Positions 36,950 through 46,228 of a stretch of DNA of 64,000 nt are shown here, in pieces. How positions within the stretch are numbered: position 1 is the stretch's first letter; the number at the start of each line of letters is the position of its first letter. Below the pieces are notes generated by a model. It ran no database searches. It saw only the letters and a list, made by a program, of their open reading frames with translations, and was not told the origin of the DNA. Where the stretch lies: NCBI RefSeq assembly GCF_030052995.1, contig NZ_JASJPW010000002.1, forward strand, positions 248,001-312,000, read 5' to 3'. The position numbers and the translations under genes are program-made. This stretch comes from Gemmobacter sp. 24YEA27 (GTDB taxonomy: Bacteria; Pseudomonadota; Alphaproteobacteria; Rhodobacterales; Rhodobacteraceae).

Positions 36950-37488
36950 ATGACGACCCTGACCGCAAATCGCGGACTGAGGGCGAACGCCCTCACCCGT
37001 CGCCAGCTGATCTCGCGCAGCTTTGCCGCAAGCGCGGGAATGATCATCGGCGCGGGCTTTATCGCCGCCCCCGATGCCGCCTGGGCCTATGAGGCGACCA
37101 CGCTGAAGCCTGAGACCATGGCTTCGCTGGTGCGCATGGCGCGCGACATCTACCCCCATGACCGCATCGCCGATGAATTCTATGTCATTGCCGTCAAAGG
37201 CTATGACACGCCCGAAACCGCCCCGGAATTGAAGCCGGGATCGCCGCGCTGAATGCGGCGGCGCAGGGCGCAGGGCACAGCGACTATCTCTCCATCGGGT
37301 GGGAGGATGACCGGGTGGCACTGCTGCGCGGCATGGAGAACTCCGCCTTTTTCCAGCAGATCCGCGGTGGCCTCGTGACCGGTCTTTATAACCAGAAGGC
37401 CGTCTGGCCGATCTTTGGCTATGAAGGCGAGTCCTTCAGCCAGGGCGGTTATCTGCATCGCGGTTTTGACGATATCAGCTGGCTCTGA
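36950..37488 (+). CDS. gluconate 2-dehydrogenase subunit 3-like Tat protein, one frameshift
   Basis: About 179 aa small subunit of a membrane flavoprotein dehydrogenase. Twin-arginine signal TRRQLISRSFAASAGMIIGAG, mature start near AYEATTL. AAGGAGGAG precedes the ATG. The frame stops at LKPGSPR; one added A at about 37240 restores GIAALNAAAQGAG and the end GGYLHRGFDDISWL. In the family this subunit carries the GMC flavoprotein across by Tat and keeps it at the periplasmic face. It is 13 bases before the GMC gene. Confidence 0.82.
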
Positions 37489-37501
37489 GGGGGGCGGATC
37501 A

Positions 37502-39073
37502 ATGGTTGCGAAATTTGAACTGGACGACGATTCCGTCGTTCTGATCATCGGCACAGGCTCGGGCGGCGGTGTACTGGCGAATGAACTGGCGCAAAAAGGC
37601 GTCAAAGTCGTCTCGCTGGAGGCCGGTGGGCGCTATATGCCCGAAGACTATATCAACGACGAGTGGGACAGCTTTGCACAGCTGGCCTGGACCGACACGC
37701 GCACCACATCGGGCGACTGGCGGGTGGCAAATGACTTTTCCGGCCTTCCCGCCTGGATCGTCAAGGCCGTGGGCGGCACCTCGATCCACTGGGCAGGGGC
37801 CAGCTTGCGCTTTCAGGACCATGAATGGAAAGCGCGCACCAATTATGGCCATGTCACCGGGGCGAACCTGCTCGACTGGCCGATTGACGGCGCGGAAATG
37901 GCGCCCTGGTATGAGAAGGCCGAGACCAAACTTGGCGTGACCCGTACCGGCGACCGCCCCGGCCTGCCCGGCAACAACAATTACAAGGTGCTGGAAAAGG
38001 GCGCTAAGGCGCTTGGCTATAAAGAGGTCCATACCGGTCGCATGGCGATCAATTCGGTCGATTACGATGACCGTCTCGCCTGCCAGCAGACCGGGTTCTG
38101 TTTCCAGGGCTGCAAATGGGGCGCGAAATGGTCCTCGGCCTATACCGATATCCCGAAAGGCGAGGCGACCGGAAATCTGGAAGTCCGCGACCGTTGTCAT
38201 GCGCTGAAGATCGAGCATGACGACAAAGGCCGTGTCACCGGCGTGCTTTATGCCGACAAGGATGGCAATCACCACTTCCAGAAAGCGCGCGTGGTCTGCG
38301 TCGCGGGCAACTCGATCGAGAGCCCCCGGATCCTTTTGAATTCGGCGTCTTCGATGTTCCCGGACGGGCTCGCGAATTCCTCGGGCCAGGTCGGACGCAA
38401 CTATCTCCGTCACGTCACCGGATCGGTTTACGGCGTGTTTGAGAAGCCGGTGAAGATGTGGCGCGGCACCACCATGGCGGGGATCGTGCAGGACGAGGCA
38501 CGGCTTGACCCCTCGCGCGGGTTCGTCGGCGGCTATGAGCTGGAGACGCTTTCGCTTGGCATCCCCTTCATGGCGGCCTTCCTTGATCCGGGCGGCTGGG
38601 GGCGCAGCTTCACCTCGGCGATGGATGGCTATGAGAACATGGCCGGGATGTGGATCGTGGGCGAGGATATGCCGCAGGAGACGAACCGCATCACGCTGTC
38701 GGCCACCGCTGTCGACCAGTTCGGAATGCCTGCCCCGAATGTGCATTTCGATGATCACCCCAATGATATCGCGATGCGCAACCATGCCTATGCACGGGGC
38801 GAGGCGATCTACCGCGCCGCAGGTGCCACGCGAACCCTGCCGACGCCGCCCTATCCGTCGACGCATAACCTCGGCACCAACCGGATGTCGGAAAATCCAC
38901 GGGACGGCGTGGTGAACAAACACGGCCAAAGCCATGACATCCCGAACCTTTTCGTGTCAGACGGCAGCCAGTTCACCAGCGGCGCGGCCGAGAACCCGAC
39001 ATTGACCATCGTCGCCCTTGCGATCCGTCAGGCCGAGTTCATCGCGGGCGAGCTGTCGAAACAGAACCTCTGA
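37502..39073 (+). CDS. GMC-family FAD-dependent dehydrogenase (gluconate 2-dehydrogenase large subunit type)
   Basis: 523 aa. ADP-binding loop IIGTGSGGGVLANELAQKGVKVVSLEAG at residues 15-43. GGTSIHWAGASLRF is the FAD-covering motif. The C-terminal GMC signature includes HNLGTNRMSENPRDGVVNKHGQ and SDGSQFTSGAAENPTLTIVALA. There is no signal peptide, which fits export with the Tat subunit just upstream. With a cytochrome c it should pass electrons from a sugar acid or polyol to the respiratory chain. The ATG is placed at 37502 after a GGGGGG. Substrate unknown. Confidence 0.87.
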   Translation: MVAKFELDDDSVVLIIGTGSGGGVLANELAQKGVKVVSLEAGGRYMPEDYINDEWDSFAQLAWTDTRTTSGDWRVANDFSGLPAWIVKAVGGTSIHWAGASLRFQDHEWKARTNYGHVTGANLLDWPIDGAEMAPWYEKAETKLGVTRTGDRPGLPGNNNYKVLEKGAKALGYKEVHTGRMAINSVDYDDRLACQQTGFCFQGCKWGAKWSSAYTDIPKGEATGNLEVRDRCHALKIEHDDKGRVTGVLYADKDGNHHFQKARVVCVAGNSIESPRILLNSASSMFPDGLANSSGQVGRNYLRHVTGSVYGVFEKPVKMWRGTTMAGIVQDEARLDPSRGFVGGYELETLSLGIPFMAAFLDPGGWGRSFTSAMDGYENMAGMWIVGEDMPQETNRITLSATAVDQFGMPAPNVHFDDHPNDIAMRNHAYARGEAIYRAAGATRTLPTPPYPSTHNLGTNRMSENPRDGVVNKHGQSHDIPNLFVSDGSQFTSGAAENPTLTIVALAIRQAEFIAGELSKQNL

Positions 39074-39080
39074 ACAAGAA

Positions 39081-39106
39081 AGGGCGGAACCTCGGTTCCG
39101 CCCTTT
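39081..39106. terminator. terminator between convergent genes
   Basis: A perfect 9-bp stem (GGGCGGAAC at 39081-39089, partner at 39094-39102) with AAA on one side and TTTT on the other, so it can serve both the GMC gene and the cytochrome gene. Confidence 0.85.
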
Positions 39107-39109
39107 TCC

Positions 39110-39496
39110 TTACTCGCCCAGCGTCGCGAGATAAGCCAGCAGATCCGCGCGTTCCTCGGGCTTTTTCAGCCCGGCAAAGGTCATCTTATTGCCCGGCAGC
39201 ACGGTTTTCGGGGCCTCGATAAAGGCGTCGATCTCTTCCGCCGTCCAGATATGCCCCTCTTCGCCCCAGGCCTGCATCGCGTTGGAATAGGCATAGCCCT
39301 CGACCGAGGCCGTCTTGCGCCCGATGATCCCGAAGAGGTTTGGCCCGGCTTTCGGGGGCGCATCCGCCGCAAAGGCATGGCAGGCGAAGCATTTCTTCGC
39401 GACTTTCTCGCCCTGTTCCGCATCACCGGCAAAGGCGGCCTGAACGAGGAACAAAGACATCAACAGGGACAAAACGGGGGTCTTAACGGACAGCAC
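39110..39496 (-). CDS. class I cytochrome c, secreted
   Basis: About 128 aa. Signal sequence LSLLMSLFLVQAAFA, heme motif C-F-A-C-H near residues 36-40, GPNLFGIIGRKTASVEGYAYSNAM and distal Met in NKMTFAGLKK, as in mitochondrial-type cytochrome c. It is the likely electron acceptor of the GMC dehydrogenase and/or the D-lactate dehydrogenase. The start is uncertain: GTG 39496 gives a sensible signal peptide, but the AAGGAG overlaps it. An ATG at 39547 overlaps the dld stop and would add 17 residues. Confidence 0.85.
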   Translation of the reverse strand: MLSVKTPVLSLLMSLFLVQAAFAGDAEQGEKVAKKCFACHAFAADAPPKAGPNLFGIIGRKTASVEGYAYSNAMQAWGEEGHIWTAEEIDAFIEAPKTVLPGNKMTFAGLKKPEERADLLAYLATLGE

Positions 39497-39525
39497 TCCT
39501 TGCAAAAGCTCGGGTAATCGGGGGA

Positions 39526-41234
39526 TCAGTGGGTCTGGCCGCAGCATGAGCTGCCTTGCCAGTTGCGGGCGGTGGGGGTCTGGCCAAGCCCTGGGTTCAG
39601 GCTGTTGGTCGGGTCGAGCCCCTGGTAGAACGCGGCCAGCTGCGGCGGCGCCTTATAAAGATGCCCGACATTATGTTCCGCCGGGTATTGGGCGCCGCGC
39701 TGGTCCAGAATCTTCCACATCGCATGTTCCAGACCAAGGCAGTCGGTGCCCTTTTTCGCCACATAATCCTGATGGAAGACATGGCAAAAGAAATGCCCGT
39801 AATAGAGCTTGTGCGCGATCTGCGCCTCAAGATCCGGCGGCAGGGTTTCGACCCAGTCACGGTCATTGCGTCTCAACGCAATATCAAGCGCGACAATATC
39901 CTCGACCTCGCGCTTATGCACGGCGCGGTAGCGGTTGGCAGCCCCGGCCACGGCAAACCGGTGCAGGAAGGCGGCAGCGCCCTCGCTGGCCGTGGCCTCG
40001 AACATATCGCCACTGGCGGAAGGGAAGCGGCGCGCAAGGTAATCGCGGGCCTCCGCGATGCCCTGACCGCCCATCCGCAGAAAGAGGTGATGGTCATAGC
40101 GCGCGCGGAAATCGCGCAGACGGGGCGGGAGATGTTTCGGGAAAAGCCGCGACAGGGCCTGCGCGATCCGGTCCGACAGCGTGGTGCCAAGGCCCAGCCG
40201 TTCGGTCCAGCCATCGATCTTTGATTTCAGCGCGAAGATGCCGGAAATGCGCTGCGTGCCAAGCCGGCGGATCAGAAGGAACGTATCCTTGCCGTAGCGT
40301 TCGGCAATATCCCAGGCGGTGCCGTGGATATATTCGCCGGCAATCGGCAGGCTGTTGAACCCGGCCAGCATATCACGGCGGATCGCGGTCAGCTCATCCG
40401 GGTCACTGGTGCCGATGCAGAATACGGCAGTCTCGGTTTCGGCCTCGAATGTGTCAAGCCGCACCGCAAAAACCGCGAGCCTGCCCGCCGATCCCGACGC
40501 TTCGTGCAACCGTCGCCGATCGGCATTGAACCGTGCCGGCGTGTCCGCATCGACATCGCGGACATGTCCAGCATAGTCGCGGTCAGACCCCCAGGCCTCG
40601 CCCGGAGCGGGTGCCGGCAGGTCGCCTGCTTCAACCCTTGCAAGGATCGTTTCGGGGTCATCGCCGAGATCAAAGCCCAGATGGTTGACCAGCGCGACCG
40701 TGCCATCCGCCCGCACCTCGGCATAAAGCGCCATTTCGGTATAGGCCGGGCCGCGCCGGATCAGCGCGCCGCCCGAATTGTTGCAGATCCCCCCAGCACC
40801 GAGGCGCCGATACAGCTTGACCCGATCACCGAATGCGGCTCGCGGCCCAGAGGTTTCAGCGTGCGCTCCAGCCCGTCCAGCGTCGATCCGGGCAGACAGA
40901 GCACCTGTTTGCCAGCGTCGATCAGATGGATACCCCGCAGCCGCATGACGCTGATCAGCACCACAGGCCGGTCATAATCGTCCCCCCAGGGCGTCGAGCC
41001 GCCGGTAAGGCCGGTATTCGCCGCCTGAAAGATCACCACCCGGCCCGCCGCGATCACAGCAGTCAGGGCGCGCCACATCTCGACCAGCGATCCGGGGCAA
41101 AGCACCGCCTCGACCTGGCCGCCGCCATAGCGGATGCCGCGCGTGAAACGCCGCGTGGCCCGCGCGTCGGTCAGCACATGGCCGGGCCCGATCAGCTGAC
41201 GCAGCCCGGCCAGCAGCTCACCCGTGTCGCGCAT
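39526..41234 (-). CDS. dld: quinone-dependent D-lactate dehydrogenase, one frameshift
   Basis: About 569 aa, peripheral membrane FAD enzyme (E. coli Dld is 571). The FAD_binding_4 part holds ARATRRFTRGIRYGGG and IFQAANTGLTGGSTP. After the break come the Dld-specific cap and membrane regions with GKDTFLLIRRLGTQRI and GTDCLGLEHAMWKILDQRGAQYPAEHNVGHLY, ending in a Cys-Cys-containing tail. Adding one base to the six-C run 40789-40794 (plus strand) makes ASVLGGICNNSGGALI, the family motif. The ATG at 41234 is preceded by a GGGGGAG. It oxidises D-lactate to pyruvate and feeds quinone, which links to GloA. Confidence 0.88.
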
Positions 41235-41288
41235 CTCTGTCTCCCCCCCGGTTCCCGGCTGCCATAATGGCCCGGTCCGGTGAGAAGC

Positions 41289-41300
41289 GGGTAGTATCAT
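41289..41300 (-). promoter_or_regulatory. second copy of ATGATACTACCC, upstream of dld
   Basis: Exact 12/12 match to 36420-36431, here on the minus strand and ending 55 bases before the dld start. Position and orientation relative to the start are nearly the same as at gloA. Confidence 0.5.
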
Positions 41301-41348
41301 ATTGTCCGCAAAGCGTTTTTGGGCAGGACGTTTTACTGCGGGGCCTTA

Positions 41349-41645
41349 TCAGGCCACGGCGCGGCTGACCGGCATCTGGGCAGCGCGGCGGGTTTCCATG
41401 CGCACCAGACAGGTGCAGCGCAAAAGCGAGGCAAAATTCCCCGGCTCACCGTGGAATTCCAGCACCTCGCGATGCAACGTCGAGAGAAACGCCCCGGTCG
41501 ATTCCCCCTGTTCACGGGCAATTTCGTCCAGGATCGTCCAGAAGGCAGCCTCAAGCCGCACCGAGGTGCTTTGCCCGTTCAGGCGGATGCGGCGGGTGAC
41601 CGGCACATAACGGTCCGGATCCTGCCTGGCGAATAATTCACACAT
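41349..41645 (-). CDS. ribbon-helix-helix domain protein (98 aa)
   Basis: Short protein with an RHH_4-like core: VTRRIRLNGQSTSVRLEAAFWTILDEIAREQGESTGAFLSTLHRE, that is, a beta strand rich in Arg followed by two helices. GGAGGAGG precedes the ATG. Some members of this family are DNA-binding regulators. It sits directly upstream of dld on the same strand, so it may be co-regulated or control the ATGATACTACCC sites. Confidence 0.75.
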   Translation of the reverse strand: MCELFARQDPDRYVPVTRRIRLNGQSTSVRLEAAFWTILDEIAREQGESTGAFLSTLHREVLEFHGEPGNFASLLRCTCLVRMETRRAAQMPVSRAVA

Positions 41646-41767
41646 CTGATCCGGTCCTCCTCCCGTTTGATGTTGCCTCAGTCTATGCCCGCCCGGGGCG
41701 GGGCGTCCAGCACAGGAATCGGCAATTCCGCAATCTGACCTACAGAGGGCGGCATGAGAGGCGGCAT

Positions 41768-42472
41768 TCAGTCTGGATGGATCCAGCGATAGCCGATCCC
41801 GGCCTCGGTCCGGATCGCGCTGGCATCAAAGCCGGCCAGGTCGAGCTTTTGCCGCAGCTGCCCGATAAAGACCCGCAGATAAACGATATCCTCGACATGT
41901 GCCGGCCCCCAGACCCTGAGCAGAAGCTGGCGATGGGTCACGATCCGGTCCGGCTGCTCCAGCAGCGCTAGCAACAGGTCGAATTCTTTCGGGGTCAGCT
42001 TTACCGGAGCCCCCAGCACTGTCACTTCGCGCAGATCGCGCGACAGCGCAAGGTTGCCGCTGCGCAGCAAGGCTGCCTGCCCCGTTGTCCCTCCTGCGGC
42101 CGCGCGTCTTGGCCGCAATGTGGCACGCAACCGTGCCAGCAGTTCGCCAATGGCAAAGGGTTTGGCCACGAAATCATTGGCGCCCAGATCCAGCGCGAGG
42201 ATCTTCTCCATCTCCTGATCATGGGCCGAAAGCACGATCACCGGCAGGTCAGAGCTGGCCCGGAGCTGTTCGATCACCGTCTTGCCGTTCATATCCGGCA
42301 GCCCGAGATCAAGCACCATCAGATCGGGCCTGTGCTGCGCGACCGCCTCCAGCGCGCCGGCACCGGTTGCGGCAAGGGTGGTGTCATAGCCAGACGCCGT
42401 CAGCGCGTGAACAAGGAAGCGCTGGATCTGCGGTTCGTCATCGACCACGAGGATAAGCTGGCGCGCGGTCAT
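41768..42472 (-). CDS. kdpE: KdpE-like response regulator
   Basis: 234 aa OmpR-type regulator. Receiver: acidic DDE at 11-13, phospho-acceptor Asp55 in LMVLDLGLPD, Lys in FVAKPFAIGELLARLRA. Winged helix: VKLTPKEFDLLLALLEQPDRIVTHRQLLLRVWGPAHVEDIVYLRVFIGQLRQKL, the KdpE type. Its start overlaps the kinase stop by 4 bases. With no kdpFABC here, its natural target is probably the divergent kup. Confidence 0.88.
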   Translation of the reverse strand: MTARQLILVVDDEPQIQRFLVHALTASGYDTTLAATGAGALEAVAQHRPDLMVLDLGLPDMNGKTVIEQLRASSDLPVIVLSAHDQEMEKILALDLGANDFVAKPFAIGELLARLRATLRPRRAAAGGTTGQAALLRSGNLALSRDLREVTVLGAPVKLTPKEFDLLLALLEQPDRIVTHRQLLLRVWGPAHVEDIVYLRVFIGQLRQKLDLAGFDASAIRTEAGIGYRWIHPD

Positions 42473-43989
42473 ATCGGGCCGCCCGCGCCCGTAGGGGTAA
42501 CCGCCGGCAGGATCAGGGCGAGCCGCGCGCCGGGGCCGGGCCGGGCCTCCAGCCGCCCGCCAAGGAGCTGCGCGATCCCCTTGCAGATCGGCAGGCCAAG
42601 GCCGCTTTTCTCTTCGCCCCGGGTCAGGTCCGGAGTGGCAAGCCAGGCCAGCACGGACCCGGGCAGGCCTGGCCCCTGGTCGTGGACCTCCAGTCTGATA
42701 TCGGGGCCGTCCGTTGCGCCGGTGACCAGAACCGGCCCCGGCGCATAGGCTTTCGCGTTTTCGATCAGGCTGAACACCACCTGTTCGACCAGCCCCGCCT
42801 CGGCCATCACGAGCGGCAGATCGGGAAGATCGGCGGTGATCGAGGCGGCGGGAAAGGCGCGCTGCGCGCGGCTGGCCGCGGCCCGGGCGCAATCCGCCGG
42901 TGCAACCGGGTGCAGAGCGACCGAAGCCCCCGTCAGCAGCCGCGTCATTTGCAACAGGTTTTCGACATAGCGCGCCAGCCGCGTGGCCTCTTCCGATGTG
43001 GCGCTCAGCAGGTCTTCCTGGGCCTCGGGCGGCAGGCTGCCCCGCAGGTCGCGCAAAGTGGTGACCGATCCGAGAATCGTCGCAAGCGGCGTGCGCAGAT
43101 CATGCGACAGCGACGAGAGCAGCGCGGCGCGCAGCGCCTGGCGGTCGGAAATCTCGCGCTCTTCACTGGCTTTTCGGCCCAGTTCCAGCCGCTCCAGCGC
43201 GGCACCGGCCTGGCGCAGCACATTGTCGATGGCCTGTTCGCGGTAGCCGGTATCGCGGTCGACGGCCTCGGGCAGCCGGTGCCCGATCGCATGGCGCGCC
43301 GCCGCGCCCAGAGGCAGCGGATGGAAGGTCAGATGCGACCCGGTCCAGCCATCGGCAATCGCCATCTCGACCCGGCCCCGGATCAGCGCCTGTTCCGCCG
43401 CCTGGAGATCCGCCTCGCGCGGCGTCAGACTGCCAGGCGCGGGGACCAGCCCGGCGGGGCTGCGGCTCAGCAGCGCAACCGGCGCGTCAGAAAGGGTGGT
43501 CACATGGCGGATCACGGTATCGAGGATCTGCGCCTCGCTGCCTGCCCGGCCAAGCGCACCACTGGCCGAGGACAGGACCTCAAGCACCACCGCCCGGTCC
43601 CGCGCGCTGTCGACCTGTTCGCGCATCCGCCCGGCGAGGAACCCGGTCAGACCCGCCGCCGTCAAAAAAGCCAGCAATACGACCATATCCTGGGGCTGCG
43701 CCGCCATCAGACTGAGATGCGGCTCGACGAAAAAGAAATTGAACACCGCCAGCGCAACCAGCGCCGAACCGAGCCCGGGCCAGAAACCGAATGCGGCGGC
43801 ATTGACCAGGACCGCCATCAGCAAAAGCAATAATGCGACGATCTCGCTCATCCAGCCGCGCGATGGCACCACAATCGCCGTCACCACGACGAGCACCAGC
43901 ACCGCCGCCAGGATCTGCTGCGGACGTTTCGACAGGGGACCGGCCGGACGCGGGCCGGAAACGGGAGGATCGACAAACACTGGCTCCAT
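42469..43989 (-). CDS. kdpD: KdpD-like sensor histidine kinase without the cytosolic Kdp/Usp domains
   Basis: 506 aa against about 895 in E. coli KdpD. It opens almost directly with the DUF4118 membrane block (four spans, about residues 28-120), then a GAF-like region, the H-box SSLSHDLRTPLATILGSVTTLRD and the ATPase core with ENAKAYAP, DQGPGLPG and GEEKSGLGLPICKGIAQLLGG. The N-terminal KdpD and universal-stress domains, which bind regulators such as c-di-AMP in other species, are absent. It is divergent from kup. Confidence 0.87.
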   Translation of the reverse strand: MEPVFVDPPVSGPRPAGPLSKRPQQILAAVLVLVVVTAIVVPSRGWMSEIVALLLLLMAVLVNAAAFGFWPGLGSALVALAVFNFFFVEPHLSLMAAQPQDMVVLLAFLTAAGLTGFLAGRMREQVDSARDRAVVLEVLSSASGALGRAGSEAQILDTVIRHVTTLSDAPVALLSRSPAGLVPAPGSLTPREADLQAAEQALIRGRVEMAIADGWTGSHLTFHPLPLGAAARHAIGHRLPEAVDRDTGYREQAIDNVLRQAGAALERLELGRKASEEREISDRQALRAALLSSLSHDLRTPLATILGSVTTLRDLRGSLPPEAQEDLLSATSEEATRLARYVENLLQMTRLLTGASVALHPVAPADCARAAASRAQRAFPAASITADLPDLPLVMAEAGLVEQVVFSLIENAKAYAPGPVLVTGATDGPDIRLEVHDQGPGLPGSVLAWLATPDLTRGEEKSGLGLPICKGIAQLLGGRLEARPGPGARLALILPAVTPTGAGGPI

Positions 43990-44028
43990 GTGCTGATCAA
44001 ACCCTGGCCACCGGATTTGTCCACAATC

Positions 44029-44046
44029 TTTATGCGATCCTTATGC
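44029..44046 (+). promoter_or_regulatory. direct repeat, candidate KdpE box upstream of kup
   Basis: TTTATGC (44029-44035) and CTTATGC (44040-44046) are direct repeats 11 bp apart, the spacing used by OmpR-family regulators that bind as head-to-tail dimers. They lie between the divergent kdpD and kup starts, in the most A+T-rich part of that gap. Confidence 0.45.
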
Positions 44047-44146
44047 CGCCCGGCGCTTTCCCCATCGCTTCCTTACACGGCGAAGCACAGATCTGTGAAA
44101 CCGTCACGAGGCTTCTGCCACAGCCCCGACCGACAGGAGAAAGACA

Positions 44147-46099
44147 ATGCAGAATATTGCGCTGACCGCCGCGCCGGAAAAACCGCAGGACACACCGCAT
44201 GCCATCCCTGGCGAAGGGCACAGTGCCCGAAAACCCGCCATGGCGGCGCTCACGCTTGGGGTGCTGGGCGTGGTTTATGGCGATATCGGCACCTCGCCGC
44301 TTTATGCGCTGCGCGAGGCGATGGTGGCGAGCGGCGCCACAAGGGGTCATGTGCCGGCTGAGAACATCTTCGGGGTGATCTCGCTGATCATCTGGACGCT
44401 GACGCTGATCGTGTCGGTGAAATATGTCGGCATCCTTTTGCGCGCCGATAATGACGGCGAGGGCGGCACGTTGTCGCTGCTGGCGCTTGCGCAGCGCGCG
44501 CTTGGCCAGATGCGCGGCCGCAGAGCGCTGGTTCTGGTGGTGCTCGGTATCCTCGGCGCCGCGCTCTTTTCCGGTGATGCCGTGATCACGCCGGCGGTCT
44601 CGGTCCTGTCCGCGGTCGAAGGGCTGAAGCTGATCGCACCTGGTACAGCGCCCTTTGTCGAGCCGGTCGCCATGGCGGTGATCGTCCTGCTGTTCTGGGT
44701 GCAAAAACACGGCACCGATTTTGTGTCGCGCTTTTTCGGCCCCGTCATGCTTTTGTGGTTTCTGGTGCTGGCGGCGGGCGGGCTCTGGCGGCTTTGCGAA
44801 GCGCCTGAGGTTCTCTCTGCCCTGTCGCCACATCACGCTTTGCAGTTCCTGCTGGCGCATCAGGGCGTGGCGCTGGCGGTGCTGGGGTCGGTCTTTCTGG
44901 CTGTCACCGGGGCCGAGGCGCTTTACGCCGATATGGGCCATTTCGGCGCCAGACCCATCCGGATCGGCTGGTTTTACCTCACCTTCCCGGCTTTGGTGCT
45001 GAATTACCTCGGCCAGGGTGCCGAACTTCTGACCCGCCCCGAAGCGCTGGAAAGCCCGTTCTACCTTATGTTCCCGCCGCAGCTGCTGGTGCCGATGGTG
45101 GTGCTGGCGATGCTTGCAACTGTGATCGCCTCGCAGGCGGTGATCACTGGTGCGTTTTCCCTGGCGCAGCAGGCGATCCAGCTCAGGCTTTCGCCGCGGC
45201 TGAAGATCCGCCAGACCTCCGAGGAACAGCAGGGCCAGATCTACCTGCCGCTGATCAACGGGCTTTTGATGTTCGGGGTGCTGGCGCTGGTGCTGACCTT
45301 TGGCAGCTCCTCGGCGCTGGCGGCGGCTTACGGGATCTCAGTCTCGGGGGCGATGCTGGTGACCTCGCTTCTGGCAATGGTGGTGGTGCGCTGGCACTGG
45401 CGCTGGCCGGTGATCGCGATCCTCGCCGTGATGGGCCCGCTGGTCGCGCTGGAAGTGGTTTTCTTTGGCTCGAACCTGATAAAGGTGGCGGATGGGGGTT
45501 ATGTGCCGCTGGCGCTGGCCGGAGCCTTGCTGGTCGTCATGCTGATCTGGCGGCGCGGCACTGCCATTGTCCAGGCGAAAGATGCCGAGGGGCAATTGCC
45601 GCTGGCGGCGCTGGTGACCAGGCTGGGCAGTGACCGCATCGCGAAGGTTCCGGGCACCGCCGTCTTCCTGACCGCCTCGCCCGAAAACGCGCCGGTTGCG
45701 CTTTTGCACAGTCTGAAACATTTCCGGGCGCTGCATGAGCAGAATATCATCCTCTCGATCGTCACCCGCGATCTGCCCCGGCTGAGCGATGAGACCAGGC
45801 TGAGATATGAAGAGATCGCCCCGGGCTTTCGCCGCATCATCCTGCAATATGGCTATGCCGAAGAGCCGGATGTGCCGCGCGCCCTGATGCTGGCGCGGCA
45901 AAAGGGGCTGAAATTCGACATCATGGCGACCTCCTTCATCCTGTCGCGCCGCAGCCTGCGCCCGTCTGTGCGGCCCCGGATGCCGATGTGGCAGGCCCGG
46001 CTTTTCATCTGGATGTCGCGCAATGCCGCCAGTGCCCAGGACTATTTCCGCATTCCCGCCGGGCGTGTGGTCGAGATCGGCACCCAGGTGAGCCTCTGA
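44147..46099 (+). CDS. kup: Kup-family K+ uptake permease
   Basis: 650 aa. N-terminal family signature LGVLGVVYGDIGTSPLYALREA at about residues 38-59, then ADNDGEGGTLSLLALAQ, twelve hydrophobic spans to about residue 470, and a C-terminal cytoplasmic domain (KVPGTAVFLTASPENAPVALLHSLKHF). K+/H+ symporter. AGGAG lies 10 bases before the ATG. It pairs functionally with the KdpDE-like sensor next door and with the KefB-type efflux system at 2.7 kb. Confidence 0.93.
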   Translation: MQNIALTAAPEKPQDTPHAIPGEGHSARKPAMAALTLGVLGVVYGDIGTSPLYALREAMVASGATRGHVPAENIFGVISLIIWTLTLIVSVKYVGILLRADNDGEGGTLSLLALAQRALGQMRGRRALVLVVLGILGAALFSGDAVITPAVSVLSAVEGLKLIAPGTAPFVEPVAMAVIVLLFWVQKHGTDFVSRFFGPVMLLWFLVLAAGGLWRLCEAPEVLSALSPHHALQFLLAHQGVALAVLGSVFLAVTGAEALYADMGHFGARPIRIGWFYLTFPALVLNYLGQGAELLTRPEALESPFYLMFPPQLLVPMVVLAMLATVIASQAVITGAFSLAQQAIQLRLSPRLKIRQTSEEQQGQIYLPLINGLLMFGVLALVLTFGSSSALAAAYGISVSGAMLVTSLLAMVVVRWHWRWPVIAILAVMGPLVALEVVFFGSNLIKVADGGYVPLALAGALLVVMLIWRRGTAIVQAKDAEGQLPLAALVTRLGSDRIAKVPGTAVFLTASPENAPVALLHSLKHFRALHEQNIILSIVTRDLPRLSDETRLRYEEIAPGFRRIILQYGYAEEPDVPRALMLARQKGLKFDIMATSFILSRRSLRPSVRPRMPMWQARLFIWMSRNAASAQDYFRIPAGRVVEIGTQVSL

Positions 46100-46141
46100 T
46101 GCCGGCCACTGTGATCAGTCTCTCACTGGCGCCGCGCCCGC

Positions 46142-46170
46142 GCCCGGCTTAAGTCTGGCTTAAGCCGGGC
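46142..46170 (+). promoter_or_regulatory. PmrA/QseB-type box upstream of the two-component operon
   Basis: CTTAAG (46148-46153) and CTTAAG (46159-46164) are separated by exactly 5 bases, the layout of the PmrA/BasR box. The same bases sit in a perfect 12-bp inverted repeat (46142-46153 with 46159-46170) that may also serve as the kup terminator. It lies 65 bases upstream of the regulator ATG, suggesting autoregulation. Confidence 0.72.
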
Positions 46171-46228
46171 GTGGCATGGCCCGCCCCGGTCCGGCGGAAA
46201 GATGTTCCGCCGGAAAAATGGGGATGCA

